Origin: Myotis daubentonii
Taxonomy: Eukaryota; Chordata; Mammalia; Chiroptera; Vespertilionidae
Assembly: GCF_963259705.1 (NCBI RefSeq)
Contig: NC_081848.1
Location: forward strand, 55,052,895 to 55,116,894
Length of the DNA: 64,000 nt
Reading direction: 5' to 3'
Shown here one piece after another: positions 44,531-56,280 of this stretch; the first letter of the stretch is position 1; every line of letters begins with the position of its first letter. The notes under the pieces are model-generated. The model saw only the letters and a program-made list of their open reading frames with translations, was not told the DNA's origin and searched no databases. A program made the position numbers and the translations under genes.

Positions 44531-45430
44531 AATACATACATAAAATAAAAACATCTTCTCCTTGCTCCCAGGTAATTAATAATAAGCAAAAGAAAGGCAC
44601 ACCGTTCATATTCAACAGGCCATCTCAAAACTATCTGAGTCTTCCCTGACAGAGCACTCCTGTCTCACCACAGTGCTTAATGCCACACTGTCCCTGTGAC
44701 TCAAGTCCTAGGTCCTTCACAGCCTGGTTGTGAGTTCCCCTCTACAGCCTTTCCCAGTTATTCCTAAGGCTTTGCAGTCCATCACTTCTGAACCTTCATT
44801 CCCCATCCCATCAAATGAGCACACAATGATAAGATGGTTACGTGAGATAACTATATAAACATGGTGGCCGTGTACTATACACAACAGATGTTCATTCAAC
44901 CGTGATTTCTTTCCTTCTGGCCTGGGACATCCCAGAACCTGAACCACTGTTGTCCTGGGCGCAGCGCAGCTCCAACTCTGCAGGGAGAGCCTCAGGCACA
45001 TGGCTGGCATCTACTCTGGCTAGAATTTGTATGACTTTGAGAACTAAATGGACCTTCAAATGCTCCTGATGGTCAGCTGGTAAGCCAACCCATTTTAATC
45101 TGCTGTGGCCATTCTGGATAGGTTTGGTAGAAAGTGTCTATTTTCAGATAATTCCCAAGAAGGGGTGACTGGAAGCCACCAGGGAGATAAATAAGGATGC
45201 TTGCTGTCTGGTCTCCAGACTGGAGAGGAGTCTTTGGGGACACTGGAGCCAGAGTACCCAAAGCCAGGCCCTCCATCGCTGGGACTCAGTCCACAGCTCT
45301 CTTGGACACAGGGGCACCTCTCACTGGCTGGCTGGCTTCTGGGGCAGAGTCCCAAGAAGAGAATATCACAGAGTTTACCAAATCATAATTCATTCAATGA
45401 TTATTTTTTTTCACCATCAAAAAAAAAAAA
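44531..45430. other. Unassigned sequence
   Basis: No gene or clear repeat is seen. The A-rich start continues the VES tail. Confidence 0.45.
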
Positions 45431-45434
45431 GGCC

Positions 45435-45565
45435 CCCATGATGTAAGGTGATGGATGTTAATGATCTTGACTATGATGATCACTTCACAATGTATATGTG
45501 TATCAAAGCATCTCAGATACTTACAATTTGGATTTGTCAATCATACCTCAATCCCAGAATAAAAG
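45435..45565 (+). mobile_element. Old L1 3' end
   Basis: It contains 'gatgatcacttcacaatgta' and 'ggatttgtcaatcatacctc', typical of L1M 3' sequence. Confidence 0.75.
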
Positions 45566-45574
45566 AAATTCTTT

Positions 45575-46545
45575 TCTGAGCACTTACTTGTCCCAACTAC
45601 GATTCTAGGCGCTAAGAGTACAACCTTGAACAAAACAAGCACTGTTGCTTATCTTCATAAACATTATATTCTAGTACAAGAAACCAAAAAACAACAACAA
45701 GTTAAAACATAATATGTCTGGGTCAGGTTGAGAACTCTAAAGAACACGGGGTTAAGGGAATGGAGAGAGCTGGGGGAGAGGAGTCAAGAAAAGCCGCGCT
45801 GCCCTAGCCGATTTGGCTCAGTGGATTGAGCATCGGCCTGAGGACTGAAGGGTTCGATTCCGGTCAAGGGCACATGCCCGGTTTGTGGGCTTGATCCCCA
45901 GTAGGGGGCATGCAGGAGGCAGCAGATCAATGATTCTCTCATCATTGATGTTTCTATCTCTCTCTCCCTCTCCCTTCCTCTCTGAAATCAATTTAAAAAA
46001 AAAAAAAAAGAAAAGAAAGAAAAGCCGCGCTGAGGTGACATCAGAGCAGAGACCTGAAGAAAGGAGGGAACAGTAGGCCATGGGCTTGTCTGAAGGGAAA
46101 CATTCCAGATGGAGGGAACCGTCAGTGCAAAGGGCCTAAGCCTGGTTGTGCCTCGCGTGTTGGAGGATCAGTAAGGAGGCCACTGTGGCTAGCGCAGAGC
46201 AGGGGGGAGAGCAGGAAGAAATGAGGTTGGGCAGGTAATTGAGGATGTCGGGGTGGGGACGGGGGTGGGGCAGATGTCAGGGCCTCATGGGCCACTGTAA
46301 GGACTTTGAACTCTGCTGTGTGTGAGATGAGAGACCTTGGGTGGTTTAAGCTGAAGCGTGACATAATTCAACTCCCACTGTAGAACCACCTCTGGCTGCT
46401 GCGCTGGGGGAGGGGCGAGAAGCTCAGGGACTAGTTAGGAGGGAACTGCAACAGTCCAGGCAACAGACAGCAGGGTGGCAGCATGGTCTGATTTTGGATA
46501 CATTTCAGAGTAGAACCTGTAGGATTTTTAAAGATCCCTGGAAAT
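45575..46545 (-). mobile_element. L2 LINE, antisense, split by VES
   Basis: Antisense L2 phrases run in order: 'aacattatattctagtacaa', 'gcagagacctgaagaaagg', 'gaaacattccagatggaggg', 'ggccactgtaaggactttga', 'agttaggagggaactgcaac'. It is one of the best-preserved L2 copies here. No coding capacity remains. Confidence 0.88.
45802..46016 (+). mobile_element. VES SINE, perfect 16-bp TSD
   Basis: This full VES copy is flanked by aagaaaagccgcgctg (45786-45801 and 46017-46032), inserted in the antisense L2. Confidence 0.97.
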
Positions 46546-46654
46546 GTGCCTGATGCCTGGTAGTCCCAGACATCCCAGCTGCTCGTACTGGCTAGTCCAA
46601 AAGACAAACTGAATTTGGTCCCCTGAGCCCAGCCTGGCATACCAGCGCAGAAGC

Positions 46655-46830
46655 CCCGTGAGGCAGTTTGATGATCTGGATCCAAGCCCTGGCTCTACTA
46701 TTTCCTGCTGTGAGTCTCTGGGTAAGTCATCCAGTCTTGGTCTCCCTGATCTATAAAGTGGTGGGAATAACACCTTTTTGGGCTATTGTGAGGATGAAAG
46801 CAAATGATCTGTGAAAAGTGTTGGTCACAG
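46655..46830 (+). mobile_element. MIR SINE
   Basis: Landmarks are 'ccctggctctactatttcct', 'gagtctctgggtaagtcat' and 'ttgtgaggatgaaagcaaa'. Confidence 0.87.
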
Positions 46831-47690
46831 AAAATTACCTCGATGGCCGTGAAGGCCTCTAGGCCTCTAGGTGATGCTCAACCTGATCCTATTGCCTCCT
46901 CCACGCCATCACCTCTGCCTGCCAGCTCTGTCCACCTTCCCCACCTGCCCAGCCTGGGAGGAAACTAAGGCTCCAGGAAGACCCTTGGCTCACACTATTC
47001 CCTCCTCTCGGCTCCGAATCAGCGGGCCACTTCTGCAGGCTCAGCGCAAGTTCCTGGCAGTTTTAAAGGTGGCCTCAGGTGCCAGTCCACCAGACACAGC
47101 CAGCACCTGTGGGTCATCCGTGGAGACTGCTGCTCTCTGAGTTCCAGGGGCTCTCCCTGCTGGTGGCACTGACCTCACAGCCTGTGCAAAGAGCCAGGGA
47201 GCGCACAGTAGGTGCTGAATAAGCGTTGTTACAGGAACAAGCCTGGGGTACCCTCCCGAGGCTGGACTGCAGACCAGAAATACCACTAGCAGGTGCAATG
47301 CTGGTACCCGGCTCCACGTCACAGGCCTGCAAGCGTCCTTTTCAGTTTCTGTCAGACCCACAGCCTCAGTTAAAGTTTAAAAGCCCTGTGCAAGGGCATT
47401 TGGCAGATTCCACATATAAATGATTAGCCACAGAAGTAAGTCCCAAAGGCCTTGGAGAAATCAGGACAGACCGAAGGAGGAGACGGCAGTGGGCCTAAGA
47501 GAAAAGTCTAAGTCTTCTCCATTTTTCCTGTCTCCTCCTATCTCTGGGTGGTATTTAAGGGTGTTGGGAAGTGAGAGAAATAAGGAGTGTAAGAGTATTA
47601 TACTATCTGTCAGATAATTAAATCTGAGGAATTATGATACACTGGGGGTGGGGGGGTGCTAAACATGGGAGTGTTTCCTCAGTATTCTTC
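46830..47690. other. Mostly unassigned sequence
   Basis: An L2-like tail ('gcacagtaggtgctgaataa') lies at about 47198-47225. A GGCCTCTA octamer is tandemly repeated at about 46854-46871. Nothing else is recognised. Confidence 0.4.
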
Positions 47691-47691
47691 T

Positions 47692-47702
47692 TCTTAAAAA
47701 AA

Positions 47703-47762
<60 letters not shown>

Positions 47763-47961
47763 TGATTTCAGAGACAAAAGGAGAGGGGGAGAGAGAGAGA
47801 AACATCAATGATGAGAGAGAATCATTTATCAGCTGCCTCCTGCATGCCCCTCACTGAGGATTGAGCCCGCAACCTGGGCATGTGCCCTCGACCAGAATCG
47901 AACCTGGGACCCTTTAGTCCGCAGGCCAACGCTCTACCCACTGAGCCAAACTGGCTAGGGC
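47692..47961 (-). mobile_element. VES SINE whose tail became (TA)n
   Basis: This is an antisense VES with its 3' tail replaced by about 53 bp of TA dinucleotides (47708-47760). Diverged TSDs tcctcagtattctt (47676-47689) and tcctcagtcttctt (47962-47975) enclose both, so the TA tract grew inside the SINE tail. Confidence 0.93.
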
Positions 47962-48104
47962 TCCTCAGTCTTCTTCGGTTGGACTTACCAAACACATAGG
48001 TTCCATCAAGGTAAATCCAGCATCTTCCCCTTCTCTTCCCTTCCTTTCCCCGCCCCCACCCCTCCCCTAGAAGCACTGAGCACACAGGCCTGGGGACAGA
48101 CTCG

Positions 48105-48141
48105 GGGTTGGGGGCGGGGGGGGGGGGGGCGGAGGGCAGGG
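48105..48141. repeat. G-rich tract, quadruplex candidate
   Basis: A run of more than a dozen G plus neighbouring GGGG blocks, followed by 'cggagggcagggg'. Confidence 0.85.
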
Positions 48142-48539
48142 GCCACCAGCAACAGGACGTCTGCCCATCACCAGAGCTAAGGAAGGCGAGTGAGGCCACC
48201 TCGGCAGTGGCCCCTTGGAAGGCCTGGTGTTCACACGAGGGAGAGGGTGGCTCTTGCCCTCACCTCCAAGGGGGTCAGGTTTTAAGTAGGTCACCCCTCG
48301 GACACCTACACCACCCCCTCTTTATCTCTGTCTCTTCTATTTTAAGGCAGGAGTGCTGCCAGGCGGCGGTGTGGGTTACCCAGCTTCTCCTCCTTCGGAG
48401 GCCAAACCCCTCACCTGCTGGGGGGTTGAGGGGGGAGCCTCTCCCAGGCTGGAGCCTGGGAGAACGAAGGCCACCACACACACACGCCCACCCCACACAC
48501 CCCACTTTCCTCCCCCAACCATGGTGGGGCCCTAGTCAC

Positions 48540-49140
48540 CCCTGCTCAAGCCCTCGGTCCACATCGCCCTCGGGACAAAGCCCCACCGTCTCCGCACAGC
48601 CCTTCTTCGGTCTCCTTCTGCTCTCCATGTCCTTGAACAGGTCACCCTCTCACACAGCTCTGTCTGCGCTGCTTCCTCTCTCTCTCTCTCTCTCTTTTTT
48701 AAAAAATATGTTTTTATTGATTTTTTTTTTTGAGAGAGAGAGGAAGGGAAAGGGATAAAGAGATAGAAATATCGCTACCAGAGAAACATCACCTATCGAC
48801 TGCCTCCTGCACGCCCCCTACTGGGGAGTGAGCTTTGACCTAGAATCAAACCCGTGACCTCTTGGTTCCTGGGTCAGTGCTCAGCTGTTGAGCCCCACCT
48901 GCAGGGCTACTTCCTCTTTCTTGAACATCCAAACTCCATCCTCCAGTAAGCCCCTGCTTAGTTTTCAAGGTCCAGCACGGGCTCCCCTCCTGCTCACCCA
49001 GAGCCTTCCCTGGGCACCCCTCCTCCGCACCTCTCCAGTCCCCGGCTTCTCTTATCAAATCATGTCCACAGTATCCTTGAGTTGTTGACATGTCTGTGTC
49101 CCCACCACAGCACAGGATCTTTGAGGACACCAATGACCCT
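48540..49140 (+). mobile_element. Probable L2 fragment split by VES
   Basis: L2-like phrases on both sides of the VES ('ggacaaagccccaccgtctc'; 'cccagagccttccctgggca'; 'catgtctgtgtccccaccac') suggest one old fragment. Confidence 0.5.
48685..48907 (-). mobile_element. VES SINE, antisense
   Basis: This is a reverse VES with diverged TSDs around 'cttcctct' and a (TC)n run at its tail side. It carries the CTCF-like core on the minus strand at 48811-48824. Confidence 0.9.
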
Positions 49141-49169
49141 TCGATTCATTAACTGAATGCCAACTATGT

Positions 49170-49466
49170 ACCAGACACCTCTGGGAGCCAGCGATGCAGC
49201 AGTGAACACAACAGACAAGATGGAGCTAATATTCTAATGGTAATAATAGCCAACACACAACAGTACTTTCTATATTCAAGACTGTACTGAGTACTTTATA
49301 TTAACTCATTTAGTTCCCACCACAATTATTATCATCCCCATTTTACAGATGAGGAAACTGAGGCTCCAGATTACACAACTTGCTCAGGATGCACAAGCTA
49401 GTAGGTGGCAGGGCTGGGACAACCCTGGACTAGACTATGCCCCCAACCACTGGCCCATCCTGCCTC
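49170..49466 (-). mobile_element. MIR SINE, antisense
   Basis: Landmarks are 'ccattttacagatgaggaaa', 'gctagtaggtggcagggctg' and 'ccccaaccactggcccatcc'. The left part, from about 49170 to 49235, may be a separate L2 piece. Confidence 0.87.
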
Positions 49467-49474
49467 TTAAAGCT

Positions 49475-49570
49475 GTTTTCTCTACTCTGCTTTACTCATT
49501 TTGATATCCACAGTGCCCCAGCCAGTGCTTGGCACACACCGAGTGCCCAGTAAAAGTCTGTTAAGTGAAG
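49475..49570 (+). mobile_element. L2 tail fragment
   Basis: It contains 'cagtgcttggcacacaccga' and 'gtgcccagtaaaagtctgtt'. Confidence 0.6.
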
Positions 49571-50220
49571 GGACCCTTGAATTTGAATGCTGGTCCCCTG
49601 CCTGAGGCACCCACTCTTCCTCTTGCCCCACCCAATCCCATCCAGCTCACAGACCCTCCAAGTCTTCCCCCGACTCACCCAGCCCCAGAACTGTCTCCTC
49701 CTGGACGTTCCTCTCCATGCTGCACCTTCACCACTTATCCCGACACCTACCCACACACCACCCGACCATCCTAGCGCCTGAAGTTGTGTGGACATCTTGC
49801 TTCGCCAGCTCCCTGATATCCCCCAGAGTATAACCAATATGGTGCCAAGTACACGGCAAAAATGGGTACAGAAATACTGAATTGGGCTCCCCTCTCCATT
49901 TTCCATTCTCACCAGAGCCACTTTTCCTCTTGCCCAGGGTAAGCCAGGGCTCAGGTGAGACACGACCTCTGCTGCAACTATATCCACGCTGCTGACACCT
50001 GTAAGCGGTACCAGCCACGGTCATAATGCGGGGACAGCTGCAGTTAAACACAGCAAGCAGAGCTGGATGTTTTTAACCCTTCCCGATGGTCAATGCCCTC
50101 CGTTAGAAAATGCCCATAACAGAACCCAGCTGGGCAGGATGTAGGACAAGGAATTTGCCACATATATTTGGACCAGCAGGGCCATACAGAGAAAAGACTA
50201 AATACCTGGTACTAAGGAAA
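49570..50220. other. Unassigned sequence
   Basis: No recognised gene or repeat. The 163-residue minus-strand frame here is rich in Gly and Trp without a recognisable domain. Confidence 0.45.
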
Positions 50221-50221
50221 A

Positions 50222-50420
50222 CACTTGTTAAAATTTATTGAACTATACTACGTTCTGGGAACTGAGTATTTTACATGTTTTATTCTCATTTTAATCACTG
50301 CAAAGACCCATAAGGGCAGGTAACAGCTCTTGCCCCATTTTATTCAGAGGTTAAATAACTCAGCTGGGTCCCCCCAGACACCAAGTCGGGCCGTGCTCAG
50401 TCTGGATCCCATAGCTGCCC
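50222..50420 (-). mobile_element. MIR SINE, antisense
   Basis: Landmarks are 'tatactacgttctgggaact', 'ttgccccattttattcagag' and 'gttaaataactcagctggg'. Confidence 0.8.
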
Positions 50421-50440
50421 TATCTAAAGCCTGGAGTGGG

Positions 50441-50652
50441 GCCCGGCCAGTGTGGCTCAGTGGTTGAGCATCGACCTATGAACAAGGAGGCCACAGTTCA
50501 GTTCCTGGTCAGGGTACATGCCCAGGTTGCTGGCTCGATCCCCAGTATGGGGCATGTAGGAGGCAGCCGATCAATGATTCTCCCTCATCATTGATGTTTC
50601 TGTCTCTCACTCCCTCTCCCTTCCTCTCTGAAATCAATAAAAGAAATAAATA
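50441..50652 (+). mobile_element. VES SINE
   Basis: This is a full VES copy of the 'ggttgagcatcgacctatga' subfamily. The TSD is weak (aaagcctggagtgggg versus aaagtcctgttggg). Confidence 0.93.
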
Positions 50653-50653
50653 A

Positions 50654-51904
50654 AGTCCTGTTGGGACCAGCTGAAGTGTGAGTGGGCTGAGTCTAGGCAG
50701 AGGTGCTCAGCACAGAGTGGTGGTCCCTCCACCCATCCCACTGATAACACACACCATCCGGAAGAGCTTTCCAGGAAGGTTTCAAGTGGGCAGGATGGGA
50801 GAGCCAGGGGGGTGTTATCAACCTGTAGGAAGTAAGTCAAGAACTTAAGGTCTTTCTAACCATAAGGTTGGTCATTGGTCATCAATGCATCCTTCAGGTT
50901 CATTTATGCCCCAAAGGGGGAACTGTGGATGAAAAAAGGGGCTCTATGGAAAGTAACCTCACAGTGATCTGATCATTCAGTCCTAACTGGGCAGGTCATG
51001 GTGGGTAGTCACACCCCAGGCATATAACTTCTATAAATTTTTACAAAGAACTTACGGTCCTCAGCAAGGACAAAGTACCCTGGGCCACAGAATGCTGAGC
51101 GTAAGTTAAAAGCTCACCTCTGGGCTCTGTGCCAGTAGGTGCCAGGCCCCAGCTCCCAGGGCCTCCCCAGCCTCAGCAGGTGGTGGATCTGTCAGGACCC
51201 ACTGCCCAAGGCTCTGCTTCCGAGCCAAGGACATTTGTACTCCCTCCCAGGTGGCCACTGCTCCCATCACCACACCCCTCACAACACCCCAAGGCACCTT
51301 GGGGGACAGAAGGGACCAGCCACCTTCTCCTGCTTGATCTCACAGACTACCTCCCTGTCCTCCACCAGGAAGACAGGAACAAGGACATAGGGCAATAACC
51401 AGAGGCCGCAGGAAAGCATTAGAGCGAGGCTTCCCTGCTAACTCTCCTCCAAAGGCCAAATCTTCTCACTATGAAAAGTTATTTTCAAAATCTCCTTTCC
51501 ACTCTGAGCTCAGGGTGTGGCCGTCTGGGAGGAGGCTGGGAAAGCCACCTCCAGGCGCATCCATTCCACAACCTCCCCCGCCCAGCGCCCAGCGTGATTC
51601 GGTAATCCGGTAATCCGATGTGTGTGCCTTGAAGGCAGGGGGTGACAATTCCTGCCAACCAGCCAGGGCTCTGTCCAGGAGCTGACTCCACAGAAGGCCT
51701 CACTCAGGGGTTTGCTCCCAGTGAGTCCTAGGCCAACAGTCCAGGCTGTGCCCTTCCCTCCCTCTCTGTGGCCACAGTCCCTGAAGTGACGTGTAAAATG
51801 TGAGCATTTCCCTGAAACAAACCAGAGCCAGCCTTCGCAGCACAGCCCACCAGAGCGCAGAGTGGGGACAGGCCCAGCAGGGCACAGAGACTGTGGGGAC
51901 CCCA
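50654..51904. other. Unassigned sequence
   Basis: No recognised gene or repeat. A short tandem 'ggtaatcc' duplication lies at about 51600-51617. Confidence 0.45.
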
Positions 51905-52070
51905 ATTAAGGACTCACTGGGGTTGATCCTGGCCCGGCCACCTCAAACCTGTTTGGCAAGTTCCGTAACCTCATCTTCCGTGTCTGTACAATGAGGATCA
52001 CAGGGGGACCCACCTTACAGGGTTGATATTAGGATTAAACCAGCCCAGGCCTATTAAACCCTCCGGACGG
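51905..52070 (+). mobile_element. MIR SINE
   Basis: Landmarks are 'gcaagttccgtaacctcatc', 'ctgtacaatgaggatcacag' and 'gggttgatattaggattaa'. Confidence 0.8.
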
Positions 52071-52689
52071 TGCACTTGGTGAGCACCCCTCACACCCTTA
52101 GCAGCAAACAAATCAACAAGAACTCACAAAAGCAACTGGCCTCTCAGTGCGACAGTCCCTCTGCGCAGACACTCAGCTTACTGCGCCCCAACACCAAGCG
52201 AAAGCCAACGCAGACTCAGAGATAAAAATTCTCAAGCCTTCCCACGGACTCAAGGAGGCGATCAACACCAGCAGGCCCTCCCTGTCGAAAGGCCCGGCAA
52301 GACCACTGCACACAGTCACTACACCTTAACTCACTGGCTCCTCAGACACACCATCATGATGGAGAGTTTGAAATAAAGAGTGTGTGCTTTGGAGTCTAAT
52401 TTGAATATCTATCTATACACAGGACAGGAAGCCAATGACTTTCCTCTTCCCCAAAGAGTTAATACCCCTTCTGAGTTTTAAAAACCACCTGGTGCCAAAC
52501 ACCACAAACACGTCCACGCATTTGCAGGTGAGGAGGGCTGGGAAAAAGTCGAAGCAGAGGCCAACTGAGCTCTCTCCAGCTCCCACCCACACACCAGGGC
52601 TAAAAGCACCACGTATTACGCCCAGGCCTTTCTTCCCTCTCAGGTGTGCATCTTTACTCTTCTCTCCTAAAATCTAAGGGTCCCCACGA

Positions 52690-53129
52690 CCCTTGCAACC
52701 AGGGGAGCAACAGGCAGGGGCAGCCTGTCCCAGGCTAACCCCCTGAAGCTGTCTCCAAGCCCCCTTTTCTCTGACTTCTCAGTGAGCTAACAGCAGCCGG
52801 CCGTGGCTCACTTCTTTCCTCTAATGTTTCTAGGGAGACAGAGCAGCCCTGCTCGGCTCTCTCCTGTTGTTTCTTCTGTCCTAGACTATTCAGGGAGCTG
52901 ACAGCAGCCCCGCCTCGGCTCACTTCTGTCACTGTGACTTTCACTGGTCAGTGAGTCCACAGTCCAGCATGGCCCACTTCCTATAACGTTTCTAGAGAGC
53001 CAAGCCCCGCCTAGGCTGTCTCCTGTTGCTTCCTCTACCCTAAACCCTTCCTTTGCTCACGTTTTTATAAACCCACTCTCAAAATCACCTGGAGTGGAGC
53101 TGTGAAATTTTTCCTGCTCAAAGTCAACA
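52690..53129 (+). mobile_element. LTR-like sequence with internal repeats
   Basis: It is related to 11.14-11.38 kb at both ends ('cttgcaaccagggg', 'gtcccaggctaaccccctga'; 'gtgaaatttttcct'). The extra middle carries diverged tandem units built from 'agctgacagcagcc', 'ggctcacttct' and 'gtttctagggagacagag'. Such expansions are common in retroviral U3 regions. LTR ends were not resolved. Confidence 0.5.
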
Positions 53130-53141
53130 CCCACACATGGC

Positions 53142-53354
53142 CCGGCCGACGTGGCTCAGTGGTTGAGCATCAACCATGAACCAGGAGGTCACGGTTCGAT
53201 TCCTGGTCAGGGCACATGCCCGGGCTGTGGGTTCAATCCCCAGGAGGGGGTGTGCAGGAGGCAGCCGATTGATGGTTCTCTCTCATCATTGATGTTTCTA
53301 TCTCTCCCTCTCGCTTCCTCTCTCTGAAATCAATAATTTTTTTTTTTTTTAAAG
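53142..53354 (+). mobile_element. VES SINE, 12-bp TSD
   Basis: This is a full VES copy flanked by cccacacatggc (53130-53141 and 53355-53366). Confidence 0.96.
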
Positions 53355-53414
53355 CCCACACATGGCTGAGACAGACCAGCTCCCTCTCCAGTGACACAGA
53401 GAGCCCAGGCTTAG

Positions 53415-53571
53415 CCTGCAATGTGCACAGGAGCCAGTTGGGGTTCTTGCTAAAAAGACAGATTCCAGCTCAGGCCTGGGGTGGGGTCTGAGAGTCAGCA
53501 GTTCTAATCAACTCCCAGATGACATGATGCTCATGATTCCCGGACCACTCTCTGAGAATACTGTTTCCGAA
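53415..53571. mobile_element. MER20-like hAT fossil
   Basis: The order is 'gcaatgtgcacaggagcc', 'ttcttgctaaaaagacagat', 'gcctggggtggggtctgaga' and 'ccactctctgagaatactg'. Confidence 0.65.
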
Positions 53572-54765
53572 TAAAAGTGTGATCCTATCTGGCCTCCACT
53601 GATTTCCCAGCACGCCCGGGGGAAAGGCCTCACCGTGTCCTTTAGGCCCCGTGGGACCTAGTTCTCACCTCATTTTCTGGCCCCTTTTCCTTCCACTCTC
53701 CTGCCCTCTCTTTTCCCCTTATTTATTATCAATTTATTTATAATATAATGAAATGAAATGAAACCGCCATCTCACCCAAGCACGGGGAGGGGGGAGATCT
53801 ACTTTCAAAGCCTTGGTAAATGGATGTAATTTCAGGTACTATCAATTCCATTTAGAAATGCATTAATGGGTACAGCGATTACAGATACTTAGCTTCACAG
53901 CATTCGTCTGTCTGTTTCTTTGAATCCCCAGGTCAAAATGTGTTGAGAAAAAGAAATCTTTCCAAATGCTTTCATGGGCAGGGAAGCAAACCATTTTCCC
54001 TCCCTGGAACCCTGACCACTGACTTTGTACCTCATCACCCCTTTAGCTTACAAGCCCCAATTAACCCCTAACTCCAATCAACCCTCTCTTCTTGTATGCC
54101 TGCCAGTGCTGAGGGTCGTCCCAAATGTCAAATCAACTAACCTACATCGGTTTGGTTGAGCACGGATTCTGCACCTGACTCAGCACCTGACGTGGGTCCT
54201 GGCACTGAGTCCCAATCCTACCCCTGCCCCATCTCCCCCAGGACCAGCTCAGGGAGGACTGCAACGCCTGGCACTTCTGCAGCTTATCACCCCACTGTCT
54301 GCTGGGACGCAGCTATTCCCGCACACAGAGGAAGAATTCCCATTTCTCAATTAACTGCAGCGGCTTACCTGCTCTGACCATCAATGTCAATCATTCAGAG
54401 CCCACCCCCCCCCCTCAGCCTCTCCTCTGCCCTCAGGAGGACCTCGGAGTGGTCACGGGGTTCTGAGATGTGGAACAGCCGCCCACCCCCCAGGAAGGCA
54501 CAGTCCCCAGTCAGTGGTCACCTACAAGACCAGCCCCACTACCAACCTGTGCAACTAACAGCAACATCTGGGTGGAAGAGAGGGCAGAGTATTCCCAAAC
54601 TCTATGAAGGAAACCAGAGGCCCATCGGGGAGCCTGGCTCTCCGGGATCTGCCCTGGGTAATGGGGTGGGTGGGTATTAGACAGCTGTACCCTACGGACA
54701 CTGTCTCCAGGCCTTCCCACAGCCCCATCCGTCAAGTCTGACAAATGTCCTCCTGTAAATGGAAG
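53572..54765. other. Unassigned sequence
   Basis: No recognised repeat or gene. A short AT-rich patch lies at 53718-53765. Confidence 0.45.
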
Positions 54766-54767
54766 GG

Positions 54768-54930
54768 CTCACAATGCCTGAGCACCTACTATGTGCCAAA
54801 TGGCATGCCAGGAGCTTCAGCTGGGCCATCACATTTAATTCTCAAATAGTGCTGTCATTATTGCAGTTAGGGAAGCTGAAGCTCTGAGACGGTTTCACTT
54901 TCAGTGCCTGTGGTCACCCATGGCGTTTGT
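54768..54930 (-). mobile_element. MIR SINE, antisense
   Basis: Landmarks are 'gagcacctactatgtgccaa', 'catcacatttaattctcaaa' and 'gctgaagctctgagacgg'. Confidence 0.83.
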
Positions 54931-54963
54931 AATAATGCTCATTCCCAGTCCTACCCTCTAGAC

Positions 54964-55186
54964 CAGTGGTTCTCAACCTGTGGGTCACGACCCCTTTGGG
55001 GGTCGAACGACCCTTTCACAGGGGTCGCCTAAGACCATCGGAAAACACATATATAATTACCTATTGTTTTTGTGATTCATCACTATGCTTTAATTATGTT
55101 CAATTTGTAACAATGAAATTGGGGGTCACCACAACATGAGGAGCTGTATTAAAGGGTTGCAGCATTAGGAAGGTTGAGAACCACTG
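54964..55186 (+). mobile_element. SPIN-type hAT element
   Basis: It starts CAGTGGTTCTCAACCTGTGG, continues 'tcacgacccctttggggg' and 'ctttcacaggggtcgcc', and ends 'aggttgagaaccactg'. Flanks ctctagac (54956-54963) and ctctagag (55187-55194) agree at 7 of 8 positions. The interior differs from the first SPIN copy (a 'tataattacctattgttttt' block instead of the 'cagtagcaacattacag' block), so two nonautonomous subfamilies are present. This copy is closer to the SPIN consensus as I recall it. Confidence 0.95.
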
Positions 55187-55671
55187 CTCTAGAGGTTCCG
55201 ACTGAGCATTCCAGAACACTGCTTCTACCTCAGGTCTACCCTCACCAGCTGCTCTAATACAGACACACGGGTATTGCAAAAAAAAAAAAAAAGCTAGGTT
55301 TCCTTCCAGGCAGTGCAAACCCTAATACTAATACCTAGAAACCCTCCCACTGGAGGAGGGGATGGGAGAGGGTCGGGAAGTAAATCAGAACTGTCCGTTG
55401 GAAAATAAGTCTATCATCCACATGGGAAGCCTCTGCATTTCTCTCTGGTTGGGCACAGCCACACGGGACTTTGCAGGTGAGGACTCATCGCTTTGATATC
55501 TAGCGCCAACCATGTCAAAGTGGCCGGCTTCCTTTTAAAGGCAAGTCTCAGCACGAAAGCCCAGTTCCCCCTCGGCCTGCCTGACCTCAGGTTTCCCAGA
55601 GAAGCACACAGCTCCTCTGCGGGGTGTGCCTCACGTCACCGCAGGAAGGGCTCTGGTTCTAGGAGGAGTCA

Positions 55672-55860
55672 TGGTAATACTTCATGCTTACAAGGCATGT
55701 ACGGTACGGCAGGCACTGCGACGGTCCGGTCATCGTCCCCATTGTACAGATGAAGAAACATGCGAAGACCCAGTTTAAGTGACCTGCCCAAACCAGCACA
55801 GAGCCAAGAGTTCAACCCAGACACTTGGACTCCAGGATTCGTGTTTCATAACCCCATGTG
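55672..55860 (-). mobile_element. MIR SINE, antisense
   Basis: Landmarks are 'ccccattgtacagatgaaga', 'gtgacctgcccaaaccagc' and 'ccaagagttcaacccagac'. Confidence 0.83.
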
Positions 55861-55974
55861 GCACCACCCCTCAGACACAGGAGTTGGAAAAACCCCTTGG
55901 GCAATATTCCCAATTATGCCACCTTCCTGAAGCCCAGCTATCCAGCACCAGACCCTACTCCTCAGCTTAGCCTG

Positions 55975-56280
55975 AGCCTCCTCCAGGCGCAGACGGGCAC
56001 ACGCTCACTCTCCACGCACTCCCCTGGCCCCTCCTGCCTTGGGCTGCCCACACTCTGCTCCACCGCTGCCTGGCGTTCCTCACTCACCCTCAGAAGCTCC
56101 CTAGGGTTCCCTGCTCAGGCCCCCAGCCCCAGTCACCCTCTGACACTGTCCGGAGTCCCTCCCTTCTGGTGTGGGCACTGCTGGAGGGGGGAGACTTCTA
56201 TTTCTCCACATCACCCAGTGCGGAGACTGGCATATAGTGTTAGATGCTTCATCAGAGTCTGGTGATTGAATGGATCAATC
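55975..56280 (+). mobile_element. Possible L2 fragment
   Basis: Diverged L2-like 3' sequence ending 'gagactggcatatagtgtta'. It is weak. Confidence 0.35.
55987..56021 (+). repeat. 35-bp segment repeated at 56.7 kb
   Basis: This segment, beginning gcgcagacgggcac and ending ctccacgcactc, recurs at 56714-56748 with two substitutions. Confidence 0.85.
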
